64,000 nucleotides of DNA from the NCBI RefSeq assembly GCF_900496995.4, contig NC_044011.1:7162041-7226040 (forward strand), read 5' to 3'. This document shows positions 35,300 to 46,697 of the stretch, one piece after another. How positions within the stretch are numbered: the first letter of the stretch is position 1; each line of letters opens with the position of its first letter. The notes beneath the pieces were generated by a model, which was given only the letters and a program-made list of their open reading frames with translations, was not told the origin of the DNA and searched no databases. Source of the DNA: Aquila chrysaetos chrysaetos. Taxonomy: Eukaryota > Chordata > Aves > Accipitriformes > Accipitridae. Made by a program: the position numbers and the translations under genes.

Positions 35300-36138
35300 T
35301 CTAAGAACAGGTTAAAAAATTATCAGCCCAAGCATGGGCCAAGGCCAGTTGCATGAGGTTCAACAAGGCCAAGTGCCGGGTCCTGCACTTCAGTCACAAA
35401 AAACCCGTGCAACACTACAGGCTTGGGGAAGAGTGGCTGGAAAGCTGCCTGGGAGAAAAAGACCTGGGGGTGCTGGTTGACGGCTGGCTGAACATGAGCC
35501 AGCAGTGTGCCCAGGTGGCCAAGAAGGCCAACAGCATCCTGGCGTGTATCAGAAAAAGCATGGCCAGCAGGAGCAGGGAGGTGATTGTTCCCCTGTATTC
35601 AGCACTGGTGAGGCCGCACCTCGAGTCCTGTGTTCAGTTTTGGGCCCCTCACTACAGGAAAGACATTGAGGTGCTGGAGCGTGTCCAGAGAAGGGCAACC
35701 AAGCTGGTGAAGGACCTGGAGCACAAGTCTTATGAGGAGCGGTTGAGGGAACTGGGTTTGTTTAGTCTGGAGAAGAGGAGGCTGAGGGGAGACCTTATTG
35801 CTCCCTACAGCTACCTGAAAGGAGGTTGTGGTCAGGTGGGTACTGGTCTCTTCTATCAAGTAACTAGTGATAGGACAAGAGGAAATGGCCCCAAGTTGCA
35901 CCAGTGGAGGTTTAGATTGGATATTAGGAAAAATTTCTTCACTGAAAGGGTTGTCAGGCATTGGAACAGGCCGCCCAGGGACGTGGTGGTGTCACCATCC
36001 CTGGAGGTATTAAAAAACTGTGTGGACAAGGCACTTCAGGACATGGTTTAGTTTAGTGGGCTTGGTGGTGTTGCATTGATGGTTGGACTTGATGATCTTA
36101 AAGGTCTTTTCCAACCTAAACGATTCTATGACTCTAAG
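35300..36138 (+). mobile_element. CR1 LINE, 5'-truncated, ORF2 C-terminus still open
   Basis: Plus-strand copy ending in 'aacgattctatgactct'. The ORF2 C-terminal 232 residues (35,353-36,051, [14 protein letters not shown]... to KALQDMV, TAG) are fully open. They include [69 protein letters not shown] and [19 protein letters not shown]. Truncation leaves no reverse transcriptase catalytic box, so the copy cannot move by itself. The open frame marks it as the youngest CR1 in the window. Confidence 0.93.
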
Positions 36139-38900
36139 AAGTGGCAATGGGCTTAAAGTAGATGTCTGGAAGAATCGAACTTTCTCATAGTGCAATTTTC
36201 TTTTTGATTCTAAGTTTAGACAGACAGATCAACAAAGACAGCTATCTAGTTAGAGAACTGGATGAACTGTGTTTGAGCGTAAGTGTGTGAGAGAGAGATG
36301 TAGAGAGCTGAATTGCAAACATAGGGAGATGATCCAAGATGATATTGTTACTGCAATAAAAGCTAATCTAAGGTGTCCTTGAAGTAGAGGTTGCACATTA
36401 AGCAACACAGTATAACTAATTTGAGATTCCAGAATGAGTGAATATGAACTTCCTGAAAGTTCCTTTAAGAACACAAATCCCTGACTTAATGCAGCTCAAG
36501 AATCTGCTGAATATATACCCCAGAATTTGAATCAAAGAAGTGTTACAGAGCTATGGATGCACTGGGGTGGAGCATGGGGACATGGAGACATAGGGACTTT
36601 ATTGCTGGTGTCTATCAGAGAGTTCTTTTCAACAGATTGATCTGCCTTCTTCACTGGAGAGGAGCAGGTACATTACTGAGCATGAATTATCTGACCTTTT
36701 GTAGAAGCCATTGTATAATCAAATGAATGACCTTCAAGGAATGCCCATTTCTTATTTTAGATAACAAAACAAGACTTCAGCCTCAGCTGAGGATATTCAC
36801 ATTGCAAACCACTTAGACTTGTGAATTGCCCCACTAACCCCATGTCAATACATATCTCAGATACAAGCCAACCAAATAATTGTTCAGTCCCCATGCTCCC
36901 ACCTACAGAGTTTTTCTTTCCCTTCCAGTCTTTCCTTGTCTTCTCTTCTGTTTGTTAGTCTGATTTCTCAACACTCTGTCTGTGCAGTTACTGGATTGTT
37001 TCTTTTTGTGTATTGGCTTGCTTGCTTGGTGAAGGGAGCACTTCCACTTAAAAAGAAATAAACCAAAACAAATAAACATAGAAGCAGCATTTCAAGAAAT
37101 GTGTCCCAGGGATACACTTTTCAGGAATGCCTTGGAGAGTCCTGTCTCTGCTTTTAACTGAAAAGGACTCCCCTAAGTGGCCAGCTGTTAAAGACCCTAC
37201 TAAGACAATATAATAATAAAAAATAATTTAAAAAAAAAAGTAAGCACAATACACATAACTTGTACTATCATGATTAAAGCCAGGTGTGTTTTTTGGAATT
37301 CACATTTCTTGAAAACATTGCCAAAAACATTGAGCATTTTTTTTACCAACTGATTTTTCAATAGTCTCTTGGTAATCAATAGATCACTGGCCTTTCATTT
37401 TGCTGGTTGTGAGGGCATTCTCCTTAGCACATTTCTCATATGTACTTTAATAATAGGTGTGCATAAAAATGCTAGGGATTCAGCTTCTAGAGTCTACAGT
37501 CTAGATCTTCACAGCAGACATCTGAACCTCAAATGAGATATTTTTCCCTTGTGCCATTTGTCTTTGCCTGCAAAAGAAGAGAAACCAAGAAGAAAACCGA
37601 AACAATAAAGTGTAATGCTGCTTCTGTGTGTCCTTTATCCCTACTTTTTTTAATTTTCTTATGTAGAACTCTTCCTGCACCTTTTAGATTTCTTTCCAAT
37701 AAGCAAAACACTATGGACTTAATCAAAACGCTATTAGCCATTAGAATCTGCTTCCTTCCAGAATACCAAAATAGAACAGCCACCATTGCCTTTTTCCCAA
37801 TCCATATTCTTCCCTAAACAAAAACAAGTTTTCACTAAATGTCCTCTCTTCTCTGACTGGCAGGGAGAGGGTACTCATCTCCTAAAACTTAGACATGTGA
37901 TTCAGATGGCTAAAAATGAGGGTCCAGCCTCTAAGGGAAAACTGGCCTGGATTCCAGCAATCACTCCAGGAAGACAAAAACATCTTATAACTCCTGTGTA
38001 GGTATCTCAGACACCTTAGGACATGCTGTTATTTTTCAACAAGAAAACTTGCATTCTTTTCAGCACAGGAGCATCACATTTATTTACAGTAGACTACATT
38101 AAATTCTCTGTGTTTTGGAGGGTGGTTTTAAATAAATCAACATGAAATAATTGTTTCTCTTCTTGATATAAAAGCTTCCCAAATTTTGTGACTTGTGATA
38201 GATCAATACCTTCTACAACCAGACTATTTTACTTTTGCATACATGCTCACCAGCTCCCAGAGGCAGACAATAAGATTAAGAGCGATGGTAAGGTTCTCAA
38301 GAGCTGAGATTGGACTCCTAGTCTATTCTACATTACTTGTGAGAGGCAGTTTATTGACAATAGTCTAAAGGCACCTAACCTTAAATATACAAAAGTGTTC
38401 ATTAGGAAAGCTTGCAGAAATAAACTTTAGATGCAAGAGTGAATTTGCATTCTCAGAAGGTTTGTGTTTGTATAATACATGTCTGTGTTCTCTCCTTCCC
38501 TAAGAACACTTAGGGACTCCTTTTGAATAGGTAATTGTTTATTTGTTTCAGGTTATCTAACTACATCATTATTAGTGGATATAAAAAAACATAACAATTG
38601 GATGATAATCCTCTTCACAGTATATCTGAAGGATTTTCTTGCCATAATTTCAAAGCAATCACCTTCAGATCAATGCTTTAAAACCACTCAACATGTGTAG
38701 CCAAATCACTGTGTTAGAGGAGCTACACACCTTGCAAAACTTAATATTTCAATGGAAAGTTCACCAAGGAGTACTGAAATGCTATGGTTTTCACTTTATA
38801 TATGAAAAACTGAAATAAAGGGAGAAATAGGTTAGGTGATCATTGGTGTATAAATGCTTTACTTTAATATATTGTAATAAGAATAAAGTGGGCTTGACAC
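36139..38900. other. Intergenic, no gene seen
   Basis: A/T-rich and gene-free. The paired ORFs at 37,529-37,817 on both strands show no family signature. Confidence 0.5.
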
Positions 38901-39496
38901 TGTAATGATTTTGGCCGGAATAGAGTTAAATTTCTTCATAGTAGCTTGTATGGGGCTACGTTTTCGATTTGTGCTGGAAACAGTGTTGAGAACACAGGAA
39001 TGTTTTTGTTACTGCTGAGCAGTGCTAACACAAAGTCAAGGCCTTTTCTGCTTCTCACACCACCCCAGCAGCGAGTAGACTGGGGGTGCACAAGAAGTTT
39101 GGAGGGAACACGGTGAGGACAGCTGATCCCAGTTGACCAAAAGGATATTCCAGACCATATGACTTCATGTTCAGCAATAAAGGCTAAGGGAATGAAGGAG
39201 GAAGGGGGGACACTCAGAGTTATGGCATTTGTCTTCCTAAGTAACTGTTACGTGTTATGGAGCTCTGTTTTCCTGGAAATGGCTGAACACCTGCCTGCCA
39301 ATGGGAAGTAGTGAATGAATTCCTTGTTTTGCTTTGCTTGTGTGTGCAGCTTTTGCTTTACCTACTAAACTGTCTTTATCCCAACCCACAAGTTTTATCA
39401 CTTTTACCCTTCTGATTCTTTCCCCCATCCCACCAGGGGGGAGTGAGTGAGCAGCTCTGTGGGGCTTAGTTACTGGCTGGGGTTAAACCACAACTA
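38901..39496 (+). mobile_element. Solo LTR, family Y
   Basis: A 596-bp LTR starting TGTAATGATTTTGGC and ending near GGTTAAACCACAACTA, with ACAC directly before (38,897-38,900) and after (39,497-39,500) as a probable short target duplication. It has the 'gatattccagaccatatgac' U3 stretch and a 'cagcaataaagg' poly(A)-like signal. The 3' end shares GGCTGGGGTTAAACCAC with family X, so X and Y look related. Confidence 0.82.
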
Positions 39497-39500
39497 ACAC

Positions 39501-41271
39501 ACGTCTGATCCAGGCATTACAGGCAATCTTTAAAGTCTATGAGAGAAATAGGCACCTTTGGAGAATGATTCATAACATCTATATGTTAAAGGCATATATT
39601 AAACATAAATAGAATAAATATCCTCTGGGGGTGATAATCCATGTCCATGAATACTAAAGGAGCCTAGGGTAGTTTGCTTAGATGTCTAATTAGACAGGGA
39701 CTTAGTTGTCTAATGTTTAGGTATTTTTGGACAAATCCATGCTGACTATATCCAATCTGACTATTTCTGTGGCTCTTGATCTCAAATGCAAAACTAAAAA
39801 ACTACGATTTCTTTTTTTTTGGCTCCTTTCCCATGCCATGGTTCATATTGTATTGTATATTCATATTATGTCAATTACCTATTTTCTCATAGCAGATTTT
39901 CTGCTAATACCTGGAATACAGCCAGCACCTTACATTTCTGGTGATAGCTTCCCAGTATGGTTAACTTCAAGCTGTTCTTGACACCTCTCCTTAAAATTGT
40001 GCTCAAATCCTCAGCAAATCTTGTTTGGACCGGTTGTATCCATGGCAACAGTACACACAGAACAAGTTCTTCCAGCAAGTGTCTTAACGTTTCCTGCCTG
40101 GAAAGCTGGATGTTTCATTAACTGCAAAATCTGAAAAGGCAGTCTGCTAGTACAGAGCATAGAATATCAGAAACTATGGTCTCAGTTACAAACTCAAACC
40201 CACATTTAACATGGTCACATAGATATGCACTCAGCTGACAGATTATTTATTTTTTTATTTGTTTGTTACAGAGTATTAAGCATTTTAAATCACTGTGATA
40301 TTCTGAGCATGGAGTAGGTTTCGTAGAGGCACCTTTTTACCTAGAGAGAATTCTAAATGATAATCAGTTTTTCTCACAGATAATCAGTATTTAACTCAGA
40401 TGCATCAGCTGTGTCTCTAAACTCCTTGATATTCAATGGGAAGACTTGGACTGTAGTCTGTCAGTCAGGGTTTAACGTCATGACTCCTGCTGGAATACTG
40501 CTGGATCCAAGGCTTATGCAGCCTGAAGGAAACATTGAAGTGATCTATCCTGTCAGTTGTGTCTGAATTTCTTCCTGGAGTGAATTATTTTGTGTGCCCT
40601 GGGTACAGTAAGGTTATTCAGGGTACGAGGGCCCTGGTGTGAACCACAGACTGAGTCCAAGTGACACTATAGCTATGCTACAGTATGAGCTACACACATT
40701 ATACTCCCTCTATTGCTATATTAGAAAAGTTGTCTTCTTCAGAGGATGTTTCATTTTATCCTAAATCAGGTATCTAAGAAAGTTAAGATTACTCATCTTT
40801 TTCCACTGCCTATTTCTTTCCAGGGACAATAACAGAATCTCAGAGTAAATAAATCAGATGTAGATATCTGCATTTTACACGCCTTTTACAGTCCCACCCA
40901 ATGTTTTCTGGATCTAGTAATCTATCTAGGGCAAACAAAAACTGGGGTTCAGTTTCTAGCATTGCCAAACCTTGTCTTTAAAACTGGAGCAGTCATTCAG
41001 CTGAAGACTGTTAAGAAAGGTAGGCAGCATAAAATCATAGGGGGGAAACAAACAAGCAAAAAAACCCTCCCAACCCAGAACTATACTATATACATAGATC
41101 AAACTTAGATTTATCAAGGTCTAGTCCAATAAATATGGTTACTGGGTGCATTAATAGGAGAGTTTCACTTTGGCATGGATTAAGGTCAGGACTTGCTGAC
41201 TTTAGTTCATCAGCACTTCCAGTTGATCTTCATGAGCAAAACCCCTTCTCCAGAAGTCTTTAGTTGATTTC
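39501..41271. other. Intergenic / 3' flank of an OR gene
   Basis: No gene or clear repeat recognised. Confidence 0.5.
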
Positions 41272-42207
41272 TTAGGTGTGTCTTGTGCAGGTAAAGGTCT
41301 TCCTCAGGGCCAACCTGACTTCTTTGTTTCTAAGACAATATATGAGAGGATTCAGAAGCGGCACAACTACCGTGTACAAGACTGACACGAACTTGTTAGC
41401 ACTGTAGGTGTACATGACCTTAGGATGGGCATAAGTGAAAAGAGTGGTGGAGTAGAACAATATCACTACAGTCAAGTGGGAGCTGCATGTGGAAAAGGCC
41501 TTTTGCCTCCCCTGAGAAGAAGGGATCTTCAACACGGTGAACATGATGCAAATATAGGAGGTGACTACAGTACACAGAGGCACCATGATGACCATCAGAG
41601 CCAAAATGAAGTCCACTAGCTCAGCCAAGGAGAAGTCACTGCAGGAGATATTCAGTAGGGGTGAAATATCACAGAAATAGTGATTGATTTTGTCTACATC
41701 ACAGAATGAGAGCTGGGCTATAAAGCTCAGCTTGATGGAAGAAGTGGTCAAACCACACATCCAACAGCCAGCTGTCAGCTGAGCACAGAACTGATGATTC
41801 ATGATGAGTGAATATCGGAGAGGTTTGCATATGGCCAAGAAGCGGTCATAGGCCATAACAGCTAACAGAATATACTCAGTACAAACAAAAGTCACAAAGA
41901 AATACAACTGTGTCATGCACCCCTGGAATGAGATATGTTTGTCTTGAGAGAGGAAATCTATGAGCATCTTTGGCTCAATGACAGAAACATACCAGATCTC
42001 TAAGAAAGACAGATTTCCTAGGAAGAAATACATGGGTTTTTGCAGACTGTCATTAGTTTGGATGATGAGAATGACAAGGAAGTTTTCCAACACAGTTAAT
42101 AAATAAGCCAGAAGTAAAGCAGAGAAGAGGAGCACCTGCAGTTCAGCAGTGGTGGGAAAACCCAGGAGAATGAAATACGTGACACTGGTTTCATTCCTCC
42201 CACCCAT
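41272..42207 (-). CDS. Olfactory receptor, OR6B-like
   Basis: Intact single-exon receptor of 311 residues. It starts MGGRNETSVTYFILLGFP, with an N-glycosylation site at N5. TM1 carries EN (41-42). Other motifs are LQKPMY (55-60, the usual His replaced by Gln), LSFLEIWYVSVIEPK, MAYDRFLAIC (118-127, Phe for Tyr in DRY), [16 protein letters not shown] (217-218), KAFSTCSSHL (236-245) and PLLNPLIY (283-290). The alignment with the gene at 51,327 has no gaps over the core, so the two are paralogues. The start codon is the only Met that gives a normal-length N-terminus. The DRF in place of DRY is tolerated in some ORs. Confidence 0.95.
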   Translation of the reverse strand: MGGRNETSVTYFILLGFPTTAELQVLLFSALLLAYLLTVLENFLVILIIQTNDSLQKPMYFFLGNLSFLEIWYVSVIEPKMLIDFLSQDKHISFQGCMTQLYFFVTFVCTEYILLAVMAYDRFLAICKPLRYSLIMNHQFCAQLTAGCWMCGLTTSSIKLSFIAQLSFCDVDKINHYFCDISPLLNISCSDFSLAELVDFILALMVIMVPLCTVVTSYICIMFTVLKIPSSQGRQKAFSTCSSHLTVVILFYSTTLFTYAHPKVMYTYSANKFVSVLYTVVVPLLNPLIYCLRNKEVRLALRKTFTCTRHT

Positions 42208-44254
42208 TCTGTAGGGAAAAGATGAGCCTTATCCACCTGTAATAAATTAATACAATGAAATCTAACCAGCCAGGCTTAAATTCATAGCAATATGTTACAC
42301 CACCACTTAAGACACTGTAAAAGGTCAGACGCTTTGTTGCTGGGTTTCTAGAAATCAATTGTGTGAAATTCATCTACTCAATTCAGAATTTTTCATTGTA
42401 AAAATGTAAGCATGCTTTTTACTTTTTTACTTCATGGAAGTAAATAGGCACTTACAGTCCTATCTCATCTAAGACCAGGTCTAAAATAAGCCAGATGAAT
42501 CATGCTATCATATTGTCCATCCAGTATAAAGAAATGTTAGCTTATGAGCTTATAGACAGACATTTACCTTGCCAATGTTTTAGTTTCTACATCTATACAT
42601 TTCTAAAGTTATATCATGTATGTCCCATTAGCCGGGAGGGAAATGCGAAGTACCACAAGGATATACACAATTTGATATGAAAAACCTCCAAACACATCTG
42701 AAGGGCCCCATTAGGGGTTTCTATAGCTAGCTCTGAAGACACTTATATCTACATAAAGCTTATTGAGATACAAAGGTACACATAGCATCCCAGATTCAGC
42801 ATAAGTGCAAGATAATTATAGTTCTGGGTCTGGTTTGTTTGTAGCTAACTCATATTGTTCCTTCAAAAATAAGAATGCCTCAACCTGCACTATTAAAACC
42901 AAAACTGTTCTCAACCTTCCGTAGTGGTAATTCAGAGTGGAGTCCACCGCCTTAGTTGATCCTTGAGGATATGGTCAATAGAGAACAGATGAAGTGTAGA
43001 CTGTTGTGTCAGTTGCATGATTTATACCAACACAGATAAATCGACCACTTTATTTACCTTCATTGTCTCATGAGATTTGACCTAGAAATTATACATAGCC
43101 TCCCAGTGGATGCAATCACAGAAAGAGGAGGGATGCTGTTGGTTCCTCTGTGATTCCATACAGAGTAGAAGTAAGAAACTCTGAAAATGTCTAAGATTTT
43201 GTCTGAGACACTGATAAATGAAATAACACCAGTTAATGTCTACTGATTTTTATAGGGCAAAGGAAAAAAAACCACCAAAAAAACCAAAACCAAAAATCCC
43301 TGAAGCAGAGGATATGGCAGTTGTTTATCAAAGACTAAACTAGAAAAAGGTTTTAGTGCCCTAAATCTAAATCCAGAGCCTTAACTGGTAATCAGTTTTA
43401 AAGTAGTTTCTCCTACACTGGGGTTACTTGTACAACCTTCAGGTCTATGAATAGCCATGCTATGTATTTTCTGAATAGTACAGTACAGTACAAATATTAT
43501 GTTGAAATGATTCCTCCAATAGTGTGAAACAGCTCTATTAGACTGAATCAGTTTCTTGAGTTGTCTGATCTATGTCCATTGATGACAGTGACATATGGAA
43601 ACTCCGTTTAGTACCTGCATGCCTGATTTAAGTAGTCACAGTCATGTACACTAATTATCAACTAAAACCTCACCTTCAAAATGGAGTTTTATACATATAT
43701 TTACATTTAGGTTTGTGTTAGATATAGGATTCATTTGTCCCAATTTAAACACCTAATATGTAAATATTTAAGACTGAGTTCAGTTGCCTAAAGACAGCAG
43801 TCTAGTGCCATTTGGGATGTTCTCAATTCTTACTGGCTTCCACTTAAAGGACTCCCAAAAAATAGAGACAAAGGAGTCCAGAAAGCAGTTTCAGTAGGCA
43901 GTTCATTTATTTGCTCAGCTGTATAGCTATTTGTACTCTCTTCATTGTACTGAGTTGGATTGTGCTCATACAACCACAACCAAAACTCTCAGTGCACATG
44001 TAAACATGCAAATTGCATGTATCTGCATCTACACTGTAGATCCCTCAAATTTGATTAGACTTATCCTGCTCCTATCATCTAAGGTACAGTGAAAGGTCTG
44101 GATCAGGTAAGTATATGTTGCTCTCTGGCGGCATTCTGGATGTCCTATTGTATCCAAATCATCTCTAATGGGCCGGCAAATACTCTGCAACACCTACAGA
44201 AGACTGATACCTTTTTGGAGCAGCAGCTGGAAACCAAAAAGGATGCTATAAAAC
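42208..44254. other. Upstream flank of OR gene, no gene seen
   Basis: A/T-rich with no recognised feature. An A-rich low-complexity run lies near 43,262-43,305. Confidence 0.5.
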
Positions 44255-44945
44255 ATGTAGCATATATGCAGGGCTGGGGCAAAGGAAACCTCATATGGAA
44301 ATACAGAATTTTCAGAATGGAAATACAAAGTTCTGTACCTAAGCCAAAATAACCACATACCTCAGTTAGTCTGAGAATCCATTGTGGCAGCCTTGATAAA
44401 AAAGACCTGAGAGTTATGATGGGTGCCAAACCGAGTAACAAGCAGCAGTCACTCTTATTGTAAATAAGGCAAACTGTATTCTGGGCTACCATACAAGTAG
44501 TATGGCTAGCAGATTGAAGGATGTAAAGATCACCCACTATGCGGTGCTCACATAGTCACACCTGGAATATTGCATTCCGTTTTGAGCACCCTGGCTCAGG
44601 TTGGGTCGAGAGAAACTAGAGAGTCCAGTTGAGGCCTACCGATATGGCCAACAGTGGTCTACAGTACAGATACTAAGAACAGGGCTGGTTTTGTTTTGTC
44701 TGGTGAGGAGAAGACTAAGAGGTGATCTAATAGCAGCCTGCAACAACTCGAAGGGGAGTTACAAGGACGACAAGGTGAACTTCTCAGTTGTGACAGGAAG
44801 ACTAACATAGGGCAAAAGCCACAAACTGCAGCTTAGCAGGGCCCTTCAGGAGAAACTTTTTTACGCAGAAGGAAATGCAGTGTTTGGCAAGATCGTACCC
44901 AGAGAGTGGCAGAATGTCTATACTATACTACACTACATGTTTCTG
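44255..44945 (+). mobile_element. CR1 LINE, old diverged fragment
   Basis: Plus-strand CR1 ORF2 C-terminal region read across frames: 'KVLYLSQNNH' near 44,320-44,360, 'DLRVMMGAKPSNKQQS' near 44,405-44,460, '[26 protein letters not shown]' at 44,695-44,780, and a 'FLRRNFFTQKEMQ' equivalent near 44,845-44,880. It is much decayed. Confidence 0.75.
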
Positions 44946-45543
44946 GTTCTGTTATCTCAAATTGTTCTAGATCCTTATACATGGGCAAAAGAGTTGAAGC
45001 CAGAATCCTCACAAACATGCAGTATAAATTAATTGATCTACAAATTACCAGTTATGCTCTCTGCAGTCTCTGAGATAGTCATAGGATTGACGTCATCTGC
45101 TTTTATCTGTCTGCAATACAGACTACTTCGTAAAAGCAGCTTGCCCTGTTTTACCTTTACAGCCAGTGCAGGCAACTCAGCATGTCTGGAGAATAAACTG
45201 TTTTTAAAGCAGATGCCTGCCTCATGATGAGAGGAATTTCCCTCTGTAAGTGCCTAGTTATGACCTGGACTATAAAGGGAACAGAAGGCAGCTGGTTTTG
45301 AGTCAGCTTATTAAATATTTGCCTTCTACAATGGGCTGAATACAGAGAAAATCTTAAAGCATCATGTAAGCAAGCCAAAAGGAAACATCATTTTAGTTAA
45401 ACTGGGTAGGTTACCATCTGTCTCCTGCTAAATGCATCTAGGATTCACAAAATAAAAGAAGAGACATACATACAGCAAATCTAGTAAACCAATAATCACA
45501 CTACATCACAAGGAAGAACAGGAGACAATAACCATCTTTCATT
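44946..45543. other. Intergenic, no gene seen
   Basis: No recognised feature. Confidence 0.45.
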
Positions 45544-46697
45544 TGTGGTGGGTTGACCTTGGCTGGATGCCAGATGCCCATCAAAGCCACTCTATCACTC
45601 CCCCCCTTCAGCTGGACAGGGGAGAGAAAATACAGTGAAAGGCTCATGGGTCGAGATAAGGACAGGGAGAGATCACTCAACCAATTACCGTCATGGGCAA
45701 AACAGATTTGACTTGGGGAAAATTAATTTAATTTATTTCCAATCAAATCAGAGTAGGGTAATGAGAAATAAAACCAAATCTTAAAACACCTTCCCCCCAC
45801 CCCTCCCTTCTTCCCAGGAACAACTTCACTTGCAATTTTCTCTGCCTCCTCCCCCCCAGCAGCACAGGGGGATGGGGAATGGGGTTTACGGTCAGTTCAT
45901 CACACTTTATCTCTGCCGCTTCATCCTCTTCAGGGGCAGGACTCATCACACTCTTCCCCTGCTCCAGCGTGGGGTGCCTCCCATAGGAGACAGTTCTCCA
46001 TGAACTTCTCCAACATGAGTCCTTCCCACAGGCTGCAGTTCTTCATGAACTGCTCCAGCATGGGTCCCTTCGATGGGCTGCAGTCCTTCAGGCACAGACT
46101 GCTCCAGTGTGGGCCCCCCACGGGGTCACAAGTCCTGCCAGAAAACCTGCTCCAGGGTGGGCTCCTCTCTCCACAGATCCACAGGTCCTGCCAGGAGCCT
46201 GCTCCAGCGCGGGCTTCCCACGGGGTCACAGCCTCCTTCAGGCACCAGCCTGCTCCGGTGTGGGGTCCTCCATGAGCTGCAGGTGGAGATCTGCTCCACC
46301 GTGGACCTCCCTGGGCTGCAGGGGGACAGCCTGCCTCACTATGGTCTTCCCAACAGGCTGCAGGGGAATCTCTGCTCTGGCGCCTGGAGCATCTCCTCCC
46401 CCTCCTTCTGCACTGACCTGGGGGTCTGCAGGGTTGTTTCTCTTACATGTTCTCACTCCTCTCTCCGGCTGCCGTTTCTGTTGCGCAGCCACATTTTTTC
46501 CCCCTTCTTAAATACGTTCTCCCAGAGGCACTACCACTCTCACTGATGGGCTCAGCCTTGGCCAGCGGTGAGTCCATCTTGGAGCCAGCTGGCATTGGCT
46601 CTGTCAGACATAGGAGAAGCTTCTAGCAGCTTCTCACAGAAGCCACCCCTGTAGCTCCCCCGCTACCAAAACCTTGCCATGCAAACCCAGTACAACA
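45544..46697 (-). mobile_element. Long LTR, family Z, with internal tandem repeat
   Basis: About 1.15 kb. Read on its own (minus) strand it starts TGTTGTACTGGG and ends GGTCAACCCACCACA. A TATA-like gtatttaagaag lies near 46,505 and A/T-rich poly(A)-like sequence (aataaatt) near 45,735, so the tandem repeat between them falls in the transcribed part. The 3' terminus resembles that of the family Y LTR at 21,754. No matching target duplication was found. It is a solo LTR of an endogenous retrovirus. Confidence 0.75.
45958..46390 (-). repeat. 45-bp-type minisatellite inside the family Z LTR
   Basis: About nine or ten degenerate GC-rich units, each carrying a CTGCTCCAGYRTGGG-like core on the + strand (about 45,959; 46,003; 46,050; 46,100; 46,148; 46,198; 46,250; 46,292; 46,332; 46,372), spaced mostly 42-50 bp. 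Part of it is open on the minus strand (45,930-46,229), with Cys residues recurring about every 15 codons. Confidence 0.75.

Noticed and set aside
46073-46546. 157-codon + strand ORF with Cys/Ser repeats
   Set aside because: It lies within the family Z LTR minisatellite, antisense to the LTR; repeat composition explains its length.
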